Source: Chloroherpetonaceae bacterium
Lineage (GTDB): Bacteria > Bacteroidota > Chlorobiia > Chlorobiales > Chloroherpetonaceae
Length of the DNA stretch: 64,000 nucleotides
Assembly: GCA_028277445.1 (NCBI GenBank)
Contig: JANQGG010000070.1
Coordinates: forward strand, 1 to 64,000
Direction of reading: 5' to 3'
Position numbers and translations under genes: made by a program. The notes beneath the pieces were generated by a model. That model saw only the letters and a program-made list of their open reading frames with translations. It was not told the DNA's origin and made no database searches. Every line of letters begins with the position of its first letter. The stretch's first letter is position 1. Shown piece after piece: positions 18,807-28,070 of the stretch.

Positions 18807-19442
18807 ATGAAAATCGGGATTCTGGGTACCGGGAGAATTGCAAAACAATTAGGGCAACGGTGGGCCGAAACCGGCTATCATCTCTACTTTGGATCTCGCA
18901 CACCCCAAAAAGCCCAGGAACTGGCCATATCAATTAGCCAATCTGCACGTGGAGGCTCATATGAAGAAGCTGCTGCCTATGGCGATATCATCTTATTGGC
19001 ATTTCCCTGGAGCGCAGCAAAAGACATCTTAACACAATGTGGAAATCCGGAAGGTAAAACGGTGATTGATTGCATTAATCCGCTTGGTGACGATTGGAAA
19101 TCGCTTTCTTTCGGATTTACCTCATCAGCCGCCGAAGAAATCGCTAAACTTCTACCATCGGCGCATGTTGTTAAAGCCTTCAATACAATTTCGGATAAAG
19201 TGATTAAAAACGGCCCGCAGTTTAACGCTCAGCCCAGTACGGCATTTTACTGTGGCGATGATGAAGATGCTAAAAAACAGGTGGCTAAATTAATTTCTGA
19301 TATTGGCTTTGAACCCATAGACTGCGGCGAACTTAAAAATGCCCGTTACCTTGAACCCATGGCTTGCTTGTTTATCAATATTGCTTGTCAGGGACTTGGC
19401 TCGGATATTGCGTTTAAATTGCTCCAACGCCAAAACGATTAA
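18807..19442 (+). CDS. NADP oxidoreductase, coenzyme F420-dependent family
   Basis: 211 residues. The N-terminal [16 protein letters not shown] is a Rossmann dinucleotide-binding motif, and FGSRTPQKA after strand 2 suggests NADP binding. VVKAFNTIS (~115-123) and [12 protein letters not shown] are characteristic of the F420:NADP reductase/ApbA-like family. Whether the organism uses F420 is not shown here; many bacterial members act on other substrates. The stop codon shares the four bases TTAA with the stop of convergent panB. It begins immediately after a repeat-rich gap. Confidence 0.8.
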   Translation: MKIGILGTGRIAKQLGQRWAETGYHLYFGSRTPQKAQELAISISQSARGGSYEEAAAYGDIILLAFPWSAAKDILTQCGNPEGKTVIDCINPLGDDWKSLSFGFTSSAAEEIAKLLPSAHVVKAFNTISDKVIKNGPQFNAQPSTAFYCGDDEDAKKQVAKLISDIGFEPIDCGELKNARYLEPMACLFINIACQGLGSDIAFKLLQRQND

Positions 19443-20281
19443 TAACTTTCGGTATCGTTTGGAAAGACCCCTTGCCGGACATCATGAATGTAATTTTTCA
19501 CAGCCGTGCAGATAATGCTATCCAAGTTCGCATATTTTCGGACAAATCTCGGGTGGAAATCGGTATTGAATCCCAACATGTCATGAACCACCAAAACCTG
19601 TCCATCACAACCATTTCCGGCGCCAATACCGATTGTGGGAATGGTTACTGATTGAGTGACTTCTTCAGCCAAACCTTTCGGGATTTTTTCAAAAACAATG
19701 GCAAATGCGCCGGCTTCTTCAAGCAACTTTGCATCTTCAATAAGCTCCTGAGCTTCGCGATCGCTTTTTGCCCGAACTTTATAACTCCCGAATTTATAAA
19801 TCGATTGCGGGGTTAAGCCCAAATGCCCCATCACGGGTATGCCCACATCGGTAATGCGTTTTACAGCCTTGATGCTTCCTTTTCCACCTTCAACCTTCAC
19901 GGCATGTGCACCGGTTTCTTTCATAATTCTACCCGCATTGCGCAAAGCGTCTTCGCTCGAAAGCTGATAGCTCATGAACGGCATATCAACAACAATCATG
20001 GCCCGTCCTTTTGCATCCTGAACGCCTTTTACTACAGCCCGTGTATGATAAATCATTTCTTCCACCGTTATCGGAAGCGTGGTTTCATTCCCCGAAAACA
20101 CATTGCTGGCCGAATCGCCCACCAAAATGACATCGATCCCGGCATTATCTAAAATTCTCGCCAGTGTATAATCGTATGAAGTCAGCACCGAAATTTTTTC
20201 ATGGCGTTCTTTCATTTCCAACAACTTACGGGTCGTTACCTGTGGGGCTTGCAATTTTTTCTTATCAAGTTGGGTAGACAT
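19439..20281 (-). CDS. panB: 3-methyl-2-oxobutanoate hydroxymethyltransferase
   Basis: 280 residues. It makes ketopantoate from alpha-ketoisovalerate and methylene-tetrahydrofolate, the first committed step to pantothenate and CoA. Family motifs are [21 protein letters not shown] (~30-50), [21 protein letters not shown] (~95-108), VKVEGG and GHLGLTPQS (~135-150), and [14 protein letters not shown] (~215-230). The metal-binding Asp residues lie in VGDS and VVDMP. Full length. Its start is followed five bases upstream by the end of the lipoate ligase-like gene, so the two may be cotranscribed. Confidence 0.96.
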   Translation of the reverse strand: MSTQLDKKKLQAPQVTTRKLLEMKERHEKISVLTSYDYTLARILDNAGIDVILVGDSASNVFSGNETTLPITVEEMIYHTRAVVKGVQDAKGRAMIVVDMPFMSYQLSSEDALRNAGRIMKETGAHAVKVEGGKGSIKAVKRITDVGIPVMGHLGLTPQSIYKFGSYKVRAKSDREAQELIEDAKLLEEAGAFAIVFEKIPKGLAEEVTQSVTIPTIGIGAGNGCDGQVLVVHDMLGFNTDFHPRFVRKYANLDSIICTAVKNYIHDVRQGVFPNDTESY

Positions 20282-20286
20282 ATCGT

Positions 20287-21117
20287 TTAATGTTTAGTGG
20301 CGTTCGCGCTCGCTAAATGCTCCGTTAAAAGTGATTCAAATTCCAGGGTTTCCAAATTGTGAATGTTTGCCCGAAAAATGGTTTGAAAACCGTCTATAAT
20401 ATGCCGAATCAATTCTTCAGTGCAAAAGGGCCGGGAAATAATTTCCGATAAGGAAATTGTTTTGGATTCAAGTTCTTTTGAAATGCTATCCAGAACCCTA
20501 GAATCGTCTTCCTTGATCAGATCCAAAATCTCTTTATGCTTTTCGGAAAGCAACAACGAGCCGTGCTGCAATAAAATATTTCCAAACCGCCGTTGCGCCG
20601 AGCCAACAAGCTTTCGATTTTGAACTTCAAGCTCCTCTTTTGCCGAAGCGGTAAAACACGCCAGACTTTCGGTTTTTTTATATCGGGTTCTGAAATCCGG
20701 CTGACTTTTTTGAAACCCGGCCAGTACCCCAACCTTTTTTAAACCCCCTGCGATGGCTAAATGAATCGCCTTATAATAGGCCTCAGTTGTGGCATTTATG
20801 GATGAAAAAAACGAATAGGTAATTTCATCAATATGCAACACCGCCCGTCCGCCTGTTGGCCGTTTCACAACATCAATGCCTTTTGCTTTGCATTTTTCAA
20901 GATCAAGATGATCGGGGTTTTGGTTGTAGCCTAACGAAATTGCCGGCGGCGACCAGTTATAAAATCGTAACAATGCAACATGCCGACCCAGTTGGGCTTG
21001 CGCTTCAGGGCCTCTAAGCCAGTTTGTACACATGATATCCCATGCCATATTGTACTCACCGGTATTTGCCCCGGTGTCTATGACATAAATTCTATCATAA
21101 CCAATGCTATTTTGCAC
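20287..21117 (-). CDS. Lipoate-protein ligase A / octanoyltransferase-like protein
   Basis: 276 residues from a GTG at 21117. It belongs to the BPL/LplA/LipB family that attaches lipoyl or octanoyl groups to proteins. Core motifs are [11 protein letters not shown] (~50-62), [13 protein letters not shown] (~80-92; the [15 protein letters not shown] signature), EITYSFF, and [23 protein letters not shown] (~165-188), which contains the catalytic-lysine region. Ligase versus LipM-type transferase cannot be decided from sequence. The open frame continues upstream for at least 45 codons through WRFI, a usual start of this family, without an ATG, so the true start may be missed. Confidence 0.85.
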   Translation of the reverse strand: MQNSIGYDRIYVIDTGANTGEYNMAWDIMCTNWLRGPEAQAQLGRHVALLRFYNWSPPAISLGYNQNPDHLDLEKCKAKGIDVVKRPTGGRAVLHIDEITYSFFSSINATTEAYYKAIHLAIAGGLKKVGVLAGFQKSQPDFRTRYKKTESLACFTASAKEELEVQNRKLVGSAQRRFGNILLQHGSLLLSEKHKEILDLIKEDDSRVLDSISKELESKTISLSEIISRPFCTEELIRHIIDGFQTIFRANIHNLETLEFESLLTEHLASANATKH

Positions 21118-21254
21118 AATAAACCGCCAATGTTTCTGATTAAAGTTCGATGGAAAACAATCAATCTTTTTGGTTCTGAGAAATTCAGTTATTTTAAACC
21201 CTGAATTTTTGAGTCATTCTAGCCAAAAAATGGCGCCACTGAAAACTCGTCGTT

Positions 21255-21662
21255 ATGGAATTTACAGATATTTTAAAAACCTATAAAACCATTGCGGTTG
21301 TTGGCGTTTCAGACAAACCCAATCGCCCGAGCCACACCGTCGCCAAATATATGATTGAGGCCGGCTATAACATTATTCCTGTTAATCCCTTTTTACAAGA
21401 GGTTTTCGGATTGCGCTGCTACCCAAGTTTAAGCGACTTGCCGAATGAACTTAAAGCTTCGGTTGAAATTGTCAATATCTTTCGCAAACCGGGAGACGTT
21501 CCTAAGATTGTTGATCAGGCCATTGAAATCGGCGCAAAATCCATATGGATGCAACTGGGGATCACCAACGAAGAAGCTGCTGAAAAAGCAAAACAAGCCG
21601 GCTTGAGTGTAGTACAGAATCATTGCATAGCGGTTGATCATCAAAACTACTTACTTCAATAA
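21255..21662 (+). CDS. CoA-binding domain protein (YccU-like)
   Basis: 135 residues, a single CoA-binding Rossmann domain. The N-terminus TIAVVGVSDKPNRPSHTVAKYM holds the nucleotide-binding loop; YNIIPVNPFLQEVFGLRCYPSL and IVNIFRKPGDVP are typical of the YccU/succinyl-CoA ligase alpha-like family, and the C-terminus ends NHCIAVDHQNY. The family is widespread but no enzymatic reaction is firmly assigned. It is divergent from the lipoate ligase-like gene (137 bases apart), and the next gene starts 19 bases after its stop. Confidence 0.9.
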   Translation: MEFTDILKTYKTIAVVGVSDKPNRPSHTVAKYMIEAGYNIIPVNPFLQEVFGLRCYPSLSDLPNELKASVEIVNIFRKPGDVPKIVDQAIEIGAKSIWMQLGITNEEAAEKAKQAGLSVVQNHCIAVDHQNYLLQ

Positions 21663-21681
21663 GGCTCAGCTATAAATTTGC

Positions 21682-23205
21682 ATGCATTTTTTTTTGAGGC
21701 GCACAATCCTATCGCTTAGTTTGTTTGTACTATCATGCAATTCAGGCTATGGGTTTATTAAGTTTTCATCAAAAAAAGATACGCTTCACACGTTTTCAGC
21801 TCAAGAAACGATTGATGCCCTCAATACCACCATAGACACGATTGTCTATCAGGGCAATAAGGTGACTCGTGAAGAAGTTCTTCGCCGGGAAATGCTTTTT
21901 AGCCGGCATGATACGCTTACCGTAAAAAAAATCCGACAGAGCCGAAGCGAGATTTTCAATTTGTTGCTGTTCAATAAAGTTAATATTTCAGCAAAACGCT
22001 TTGTGCCAGGCGATACGCTTTCCGGCAAAGCCAAGTTAAAACCGCTTATCTTTAATGCTCAAGAGCAAGCCAACCGATTGAACCGAAGTTATACGGCGGT
22101 ATTGGTTACGGTTTATGAGCGTTGGTATTTTTTCCCGATTCCAACCTTTGATCTTCGCGGCACAAGCGTAACCCAATGGATTCGCAATCCAACCCTTTCG
22201 AATTTAAATTTCGGACTTTCATTGCAAGATCAAAACTTTACGGGCCATGGCGATCTGTTTACAACATCGTTTGGTTTGGGATTCGATCCATTTGTCGGCA
22301 TCTCTTACTCAACGCCTTATGTTTTTGGTTCCGATAAATATGGGCTGGGTTTGGCCGCCGAATATCGGGAGCTAAAAAACACGGCGGAAGGCCATACGGC
22401 TTTCATTGCGCCGGCATACAATCAAATCAGACGCACCATTGGGTTTTCGATCAGCCAACGGTTATCGGCGTTTTCGCTAATTGGCGTTTATGCCGAGTAT
22501 GTCGCGCTAAGTGTTAGCCGCTCCATTCGCGATCGTTACCCGTTCAGCGCCATCTCTGAAGACGGCCTGGATCAGTTTCCAACATTAAGTCTTTACTACC
22601 GTTACCAACGGTTGGACTACATCTTATTCCCTATGGAAGGCTTTTCATTTTCTGCGAAACTTTCAAAAGTAGGCATTCCAAGCGCTGACGATAAACTTGA
22701 TTTCACGCGAGCCGCACTGGATTATCGCATTTACAAACCCATTTTTACAAACCTTTCCATAGCCTGGCGAACATTTACGGTTTTATCTTCAAATCAACCC
22801 ATTCCCAACCATAAGCGGCTTTTTTTGGGATATAGCACAAAAATCAGAGGCTATACCCGAACCATTTTTAACGGCGATCATCTTCAATTAAACACAGTAG
22901 AACTTCGCGCCCCGATCATCAGACTCAATACCCTTCGATTAGCATTTATGCCTATCGAACAATTTTCAATTTTTCAATATGGCCTCTTCATGTCGATGTT
23001 TTTAGACAGTGGAACCATCTGGTACAATCCGGCTTCTAAAAGCCCGCCCGGCACCTCAAATCGTTTTACGTTTTCGGATTACAAATTTGGTTATGGCGGC
23101 GGACTGATTTTCATCGGTGGGTTTCAGTGGGTCAGCCGCCTGGATTTTGCGTTTAATGACCGGGGCGATTTTGAAGTGATTTTTGAAAAGGCCGTATCAT
23201 TTTAA
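21682..23205 (+). CDS. BamA/TamA-like outer-membrane protein with one POTRA domain
   Basis: 507 residues. An N-terminal signal sequence (RRTILSLSLFVLSCNSGYGF) may be lipoprotein-like because of the Cys. A single POTRA-type domain lies at ~50-110 (TIVYQGNKVTREEVLRREMLF, a classic POTRA start). The rest is a 16-stranded-type surface-antigen barrel with repeated aromatic strands; GYSTKIRGYTRTIFNG (~390) resembles the VRGY/F lid motif of BamA. The single POTRA separates it from true BamA (usually five). It may insert or secrete particular proteins. It stands between two cytoplasmic genes. Confidence 0.8.
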   Translation: MHFFLRRTILSLSLFVLSCNSGYGFIKFSSKKDTLHTFSAQETIDALNTTIDTIVYQGNKVTREEVLRREMLFSRHDTLTVKKIRQSRSEIFNLLLFNKVNISAKRFVPGDTLSGKAKLKPLIFNAQEQANRLNRSYTAVLVTVYERWYFFPIPTFDLRGTSVTQWIRNPTLSNLNFGLSLQDQNFTGHGDLFTTSFGLGFDPFVGISYSTPYVFGSDKYGLGLAAEYRELKNTAEGHTAFIAPAYNQIRRTIGFSISQRLSAFSLIGVYAEYVALSVSRSIRDRYPFSAISEDGLDQFPTLSLYYRYQRLDYILFPMEGFSFSAKLSKVGIPSADDKLDFTRAALDYRIYKPIFTNLSIAWRTFTVLSSNQPIPNHKRLFLGYSTKIRGYTRTIFNGDHLQLNTVELRAPIIRLNTLRLAFMPIEQFSIFQYGLFMSMFLDSGTIWYNPASKSPPGTSNRFTFSDYKFGYGGGLIFIGGFQWVSRLDFAFNDRGDFEVIFEKAVSF

Positions 23206-23229
23206 TGATAAATTTCTTATGATCCACCT

Positions 23230-23931
23230 ATGAAACTCTCTATTATCATCCCAACATTAAACGAAGAATCATACATCATTAATTGTTTAGATAGCATTGT
23301 CTCCCAAAACGATCATGGTTTTGAAATAACTGAAGTGATTGTTGTAGATGGCGGAAGTTCCGACAATACACTTAGAAAGCTGGCGTCGTTCAACCCGTCC
23401 AAAACTATTCAACCAATTCAGGTTCTTGAGTCCGAACCTGGAAGGGCCATTCAAATGAATGTTGGCGCCAAGCTTGCCAAGGGCGAGGTGTTATTGTTTT
23501 TGCATGCCGATTCACAGCTATCGCACTCGGCTTTGTATTGGCTATATCAGAATATGCAGTTAAATCCCGCAGACTACGGGTATTTCCGCTTAAGTTTTCA
23601 GAACTCCAACATTCTTGGCGACTTGTATGCCGAAGCCACACGAATCAATTCCATTTTTTTTCATTATGGTGATTGCGGCATTTTTTCAAAACAAGATTTT
23701 TTCTTTGATTTAGGAGCTTTTCCTGAAATTGATCTCATGGAGGATTTTGAATTTTTACTCCGGGCCAGATCCTGTTCGGATCCACTGCTGATTCATGAAG
23801 CCAGTGTTATCACTTCGGCCAGGCGATTTCATGCCAACGGTTTTCTTTGGCAACAGCTTAAAAATTTTGGGTTGGTCTCCCTCTATATGATAGGGGTTGA
23901 TCCGGCCATTTTAAAAAAATTTTATACTTAA
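23230..23931 (+). CDS. Family 2 glycosyltransferase (TIGR04283-like)
   Basis: 233 residues. MKLSIIIPTLNEESYIINCLDSI at the start (quoted in part: IIPTLNEE) and VVDGGSSDNT are GT-A family 2 hallmarks, with the metal-binding position in FLHADSQL rather than strict DxD. The HADS form and LMEDFEFLLRAR match the small bacterial group named for arsenosugar biosynthesis (TIGR04283), though the substrate is uncertain. No membrane segment is seen. It lies 24 bases after the barrel gene and 12 before ddl, so the three are likely one operon. Confidence 0.82.
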   Translation: MKLSIIIPTLNEESYIINCLDSIVSQNDHGFEITEVIVVDGGSSDNTLRKLASFNPSKTIQPIQVLESEPGRAIQMNVGAKLAKGEVLLFLHADSQLSHSALYWLYQNMQLNPADYGYFRLSFQNSNILGDLYAEATRINSIFFHYGDCGIFSKQDFFFDLGAFPEIDLMEDFEFLLRARSCSDPLLIHEASVITSARRFHANGFLWQQLKNFGLVSLYMIGVDPAILKKFYT

Positions 23932-23943
23932 ACATTTATAAGG

Positions 23944-25065
23944 ATGACATCAAAAACATTAGGATTGATTTTCGGCGGCCGATCCGGAGAACATGAAATA
24001 TCCATTATTTCCGCACGCTCGATAGCCCAACACATCGATAACACAAAATACAGCCTGAAACCCATTTATATTACCCAATCGGGTGAATGGATCAATCCCG
24101 AGGCCTCGGAAAAAATTTTAGCGATTGATTTTGATCGTGTGGTTAAAAGCGCTTCGGAGCAAAAGCGTAACGAGGCCTTGCAGACCATTTCAAACCTGGC
24201 CGAAGGCAACCGGTTTTCATTTGATTTCCAAAAAGAACACATCGATGTAGTTTTCCCTTGCCTTCACGGACCATACGGGGAAGATGGCACGGTGCAGGGA
24301 TTGCTTGATATGCACAAGTTGCCCTATGTCGGTTGCGATGTGCTCTCTTCAGCAATTACTATGGATAAGGCCATGAGCAAAATCTGCTTTAGCCATGCGG
24401 GATTAAACATCACCGATTTTCTGGTGTTTTACCGCCACAACTTTGATTCGGATATGCCCGGCATCACGGCTTTAATTGAAACCAAACTTGGTTACCCAGT
24501 GTTCGTTAAACCTGCAAACATGGGTTCTTCCGTGGGTATTTCTAAGGTGAAATCGTCGGAAGATTTACAGCCGGCGTTAGAGTTGGCCGCAACATATGAT
24601 CGCAAAATTGTGGTTGAAAAAGGACTTGAAGCGCGAGAGTTTGAAGTGGCGGTGCTTGGCAATCAAGACCCCATTGCCTCGCCGGTTGGAGAAATTGTTC
24701 CTTGCAACGAATTTTATGATTTCAATGCAAAATATGTCAAGGGAACGTCGAAATTGTTTATTCCGGCTGAAATATCCGAATCGCTTTCCGAACGCCTGCG
24801 AGATTTAGCGATTAAAGCTTACAAAGCCGCAGCTTGCGAAGGCATGGCGCGTGTGGATTTCTTAATGGATAAACACAACGATACCATTTATATCAATGAA
24901 ATCAATACCATACCGGGCTTTACCTCAATAAGCATGTTTCCAAAGCTGTTTGCTCATGCTGGTATCGCTTACCCGGATCTCATTGATCGTTTGATTCAGC
25001 TAGCCATTGCACGATACGATGATAAATCAAATGTTCATAACGGAAAAAACTCGTTACAACCCTAA
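23944..25065 (+). CDS. ddl: D-alanine--D-alanine ligase
   Basis: 373 residues. It joins two D-alanines for peptidoglycan precursors. The ATP-grasp pattern is clear: IFGGRSGEHEISIISA at the start, FPCLHGPYGEDGTVQGLLD (~98-116), PVFVKPANMGSSVGISKV (~180-197), and the metal-binding C-terminal region RVDFLMDK...INEINTIPGFTSISMFPK. The last match includes the NExNTxPG motif. Length is normal for Ddl. It precedes the phosphatase-like gene by 7 bases. Confidence 0.97.
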   Translation: MTSKTLGLIFGGRSGEHEISIISARSIAQHIDNTKYSLKPIYITQSGEWINPEASEKILAIDFDRVVKSASEQKRNEALQTISNLAEGNRFSFDFQKEHIDVVFPCLHGPYGEDGTVQGLLDMHKLPYVGCDVLSSAITMDKAMSKICFSHAGLNITDFLVFYRHNFDSDMPGITALIETKLGYPVFVKPANMGSSVGISKVKSSEDLQPALELAATYDRKIVVEKGLEAREFEVAVLGNQDPIASPVGEIVPCNEFYDFNAKYVKGTSKLFIPAEISESLSERLRDLAIKAYKAAACEGMARVDFLMDKHNDTIYINEINTIPGFTSISMFPKLFAHAGIAYPDLIDRLIQLAIARYDDKSNVHNGKNSLQP

Positions 25066-25072
25066 TCAAAAC

Positions 25073-25519
25073 ATGAACACTATACGTAATTTTGTGCAAC
25101 TCACAACCAATTATGGCACAGCGGGTCAACCAAACGAGATACAATTTAAAATTATTGCTTCAAATCAGTACCAACATGTTATCAATCTTGCAATGCCCGA
25201 TCATCCGAATTCTATTCCCCATGAAGGGTCATTAGTTACTTCATTGGGGATGAATTATGTTCATATTCCGGTCCCCTTTGATGCGCCAAAACCAAAACAT
25301 GTAAAAGATTTTTGCAATATTTTATCTGCCCTTTCTACACAAAAAGTATTTATACATTGCATTATGAATTACAGGGTTTCCGCTTTTATGTATCATTACT
25401 TCAATAAAGTTGAAAACATGAAAACTCAAAAAGCGATGTCTCCTATTTTCGATATATGGGAACTCGATCCAATATGGCAGCAGGTTATGAATTGGAGTGC
25501 ATCAGAAATTGGGTTATAA
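25073..25519 (+). CDS. Protein tyrosine phosphatase-like protein
   Basis: 148 residues from the ATG at 25073, chosen because it falls just after the ddl stop; an earlier in-frame codon (25007) lies inside ddl. The sequence LATNYGTAGQP-like start (QLTTNYGTAGQPNEIQFK) and VINLAMPD recall DUF442/dual-specificity phosphatases. The active-site loop reads VFIHCIMNYRVSAFMY. It has Cys and Arg four residues apart, not the five of classical tyrosine phosphatases. That form recurs in a bacterial subfamily, so activity is possible but uncertain. Cytoplasmic. Confidence 0.65.
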   Translation: MNTIRNFVQLTTNYGTAGQPNEIQFKIIASNQYQHVINLAMPDHPNSIPHEGSLVTSLGMNYVHIPVPFDAPKPKHVKDFCNILSALSTQKVFIHCIMNYRVSAFMYHYFNKVENMKTQKAMSPIFDIWELDPIWQQVMNWSASEIGL

Positions 25520-25845
25520 TCCTTCGCTGCACTAGACTGCCTGGGGTGACTGCCACCCCGTTCCTTCGACTTCGCTTGGCGGCTACTGAGCTTAACAGTT
25601 ATATCTGTTATAAAAAATGAAAATTGTTGTAACTGGCCCGAATGGTTTTATAGGAAAAAATTTAGTTGTCGAATTGAGTAGAAGATTTGTTAACTCAAAT
25701 ATTTATTGCCTAGTTAGAAACCATAAAAATCATATTAATAAACTGGTGGGCTATTTCAAGGTCGCATTTTGGATGCGTCTTAGTTGCAAAAACGTTAGAA
25801 GAATTGCTCAAATGTGGGAAATCAGATGATTTTTTAAACGTTTAG
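25520..25845 (+). pseudogene. Remnant of a NAD-dependent epimerase/dehydratase gene
   Basis: A frame from the ATG at 25617 encodes MKIVVTGPNGFIGKNLVVEL, a Rossmann start like those of SDR epimerases, followed by a few plausible residues (IYCLVRNHKNH). The frame then loses sense. In another frame, 25780-25845 reads LVAKTLEELLKCGKSDDFLNV and stops, which looks like the end of a protein. I infer an epimerase-like gene cut down by deletion. The stretch before it holds a GGGGTG/CACCCC hairpin (25542-25558). Confidence 0.5.
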
Positions 25846-25929
25846 ATTGTTTATTTATATAAATTTACGAGTAATGGCCTTATATTTTACTAAGATTGTT
25901 AATTGTTCGGAACTATTGAATTGGCTCGT

Positions 25930-27963
25930 ATGGATTCAAAACCTGCTACATACTCAACTCAACATGCAAAGTCATTGGTAAAGCGATTGCAGGAAAAGCC
26001 AACCTCTCCTGCAATTATCAATGTTTCCGAACTTTTGAATACCCAGGGCAAACAAGATAAAGCTTTAAAACATCTAAATGCGGTTAAAAACATATACTCC
26101 GGATCGTATCGCTACAACCTGGTTTTGGCCAGAACTTTTAGAGATTTAAAAGATTTTAAAAATGCCAAGCTTCATTATGAATTGGCTTGCAAAATAGCGC
26201 CTCAAAACCAAGTTGCCCTGAAAGAACTTGCCGAACTGGTTTCTCAAGAGTATGTCTCGCTTCTATCATCGCCAGTACCCGTTTCAATAGAAACTGCCGA
26301 GCAACCAACTGAAACCGAGGCAATCGCGACGGATACGGAGATCGTGCCAACTCCAGCAGACGACAAATTATTTGAGGACGATTCGCCAGAAGAGTCTTCC
26401 GTAGAAAAAGATGAGTTGTTCTTGGATAGCCCTGAACCTCAGGCTGCGTCGCATGATGAAAAATCCGAGGAACTTTTCGTTGAAGATTCATCCCAACAGC
26501 CAGAGCCCGAAGCGCCAAGCGAGGCCAAAGAGATGACGGCTGATGAGCTCTTTATGAGCGAATCGTCTTCTTATATGATTGAAGATGAACCCGGTATGCT
26601 TGAAGACCTTGGCAAACCTGAAGAAACACAAGCAACCGAAAGCGCCGATCTGCTTTTCAGTGACGACATCTCCGAACCAATTGCAACTGAGGGATCAAAC
26701 ATCGAAGAACCTGAGCTAAAAACGCCGGAAGCGCCCTCCGATCTTTTTATTGAATCTACTGAAGAGAACTTGTCAACAGAAGCGCCTGAAAAGCCCGGCG
26801 AAGATTTCTTCGCACAAAAAGAACCCGATAGCAACGTCATTTCATCCGAGAAACCTTTTGAGTTGCCGCAAAAAATTGTTGAGCAACACATTCATGAACC
26901 AAAGCCTGCTGTTGAAGACCAAACTCCCGATGTTTCAAAATCGGAATCTTCAGAAAATCAACCATTAACGGCACAAGACGCGCCCAATATCTTTGAGCAG
27001 GAAGAGCCATCAAGTTCATACGATCTCGAAGAACTTAACGACCTCTTTATCCCGGAAGAAGAAAGTTTTGGGTTGGAGAAACAAGGCGATATTTCATCGC
27101 ACGATCTTTTACCTTCTACCATAAATGCTGAACAATTGCAGCGCGAAGCCATTCGCATGCTGGAAGAAGAGCAAGGCCCAATTGGCTTTGATCCGTTTCA
27201 GGATTTTGATTCGCCAACTGAAACTGAAGTCCCTAAGAACGATATCCGGGACGATCTGGCTGATCTGCCGCCTATTGTGGAAAATGACGAATCAAGTGAT
27301 GAGCAAGCCCCAACAACACCTTCACCTGAAAGTATACCCGAGGCGTCTATGCCTGAAACAATTGAGCAATCACCGGAAACTCAACGCGAAGAAACATCAT
27401 CGGATTTATTTTTAGACGACCGGCCTTCCTCATCAACTATTGATGCTCCAAATATACCTGAAGATTTTAATCAAAATTTTCAGGATGAACAGATCGCAGA
27501 GAAAAAGCCTCAAACAATGGCCGAACCAAATGATCAGCAATCAAAAGACGATGACTATAACCTTGATTTTGATGATGATTTTGAATTTAAAATCGATAAA
27601 AAGCGGCTGGCCAGTGCGTTATCGAAATTAGCCGATTCAGGCTCAGAAGAAAAACCAACCGAAAAAACGCCGGCTTCACATCAAGAAAGTATAGAAGATA
27701 TAGCGGCATCGCTTTCCGACGCTAAATTTGAACCGGTTCAGGAAACAGAAGACCCGACGCCTATTCAGGAACAACGTGCGCCATTTTCCGATGATGAGGC
27801 CATCAAAACCCCAACGCTAAGTTTAGCTAAAATTTTCTACGCCCAGGGGGCTTATGCTAAAGCAATAAACGTGTATAAAGCGCTTATTCAGAAAGATCCT
27901 GATAATATTGCTGATTATGAAAAAGCCATTGAGGATATAGAGCAAAAAATGTCCGAATCTTAA
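25930..27963 (+). CDS. Acidic TPR-containing protein
   Basis: 677 residues from the ATG at 25930 (a TTG at 25903 is also open). The first ~90 residues form TPR-like helices (KQDKALKHLNAVKNIYSG, YRYNLVLARTFRDLKDFKNAKLHYELACKIAPQ). The long middle (~110-610) is low-complexity, very rich in Glu, Asp, Ser and Pro, with recurring phrases of the type DELFMSES, EELFVEDSS and LFLDSPEP. A last TPR-like pair sits at the end (IFYAQGAYAKAINVYKALIQKDPDNIADYEKAI). No signal peptide. Such proteins are scaffolds or interaction hubs; nothing specific can be assigned. It sits upstream of the efflux operon. Confidence 0.7.
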   Translation: MDSKPATYSTQHAKSLVKRLQEKPTSPAIINVSELLNTQGKQDKALKHLNAVKNIYSGSYRYNLVLARTFRDLKDFKNAKLHYELACKIAPQNQVALKELAELVSQEYVSLLSSPVPVSIETAEQPTETEAIATDTEIVPTPADDKLFEDDSPEESSVEKDELFLDSPEPQAASHDEKSEELFVEDSSQQPEPEAPSEAKEMTADELFMSESSSYMIEDEPGMLEDLGKPEETQATESADLLFSDDISEPIATEGSNIEEPELKTPEAPSDLFIESTEENLSTEAPEKPGEDFFAQKEPDSNVISSEKPFELPQKIVEQHIHEPKPAVEDQTPDVSKSESSENQPLTAQDAPNIFEQEEPSSSYDLEELNDLFIPEEESFGLEKQGDISSHDLLPSTINAEQLQREAIRMLEEEQGPIGFDPFQDFDSPTETEVPKNDIRDDLADLPPIVENDESSDEQAPTTPSPESIPEASMPETIEQSPETQREETSSDLFLDDRPSSSTIDAPNIPEDFNQNFQDEQIAEKKPQTMAEPNDQQSKDDDYNLDFDDDFEFKIDKKRLASALSKLADSGSEEKPTEKTPASHQESIEDIAASLSDAKFEPVQETEDPTPIQEQRAPFSDDEAIKTPTLSLAKIFYAQGAYAKAINVYKALIQKDPDNIADYEKAIEDIEQKMSES

Positions 27964-28070
27964 TATTCCTTCTGTTTAGGTTTAAAATCTGAAACAACCC
28001 ATCAGCTTTCTCGTTTCAAACGAAACCTGAACATTGAAATCTAATTCTCAGCAGTTTTTGCTAACCATAC

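Noticed and set aside
25007-25072. Longer start for the phosphatase-like gene inside ddl
   Set aside because: The extra residues read ddl sequence in another frame; the ATG at 25073 just after the ddl stop is a better start.
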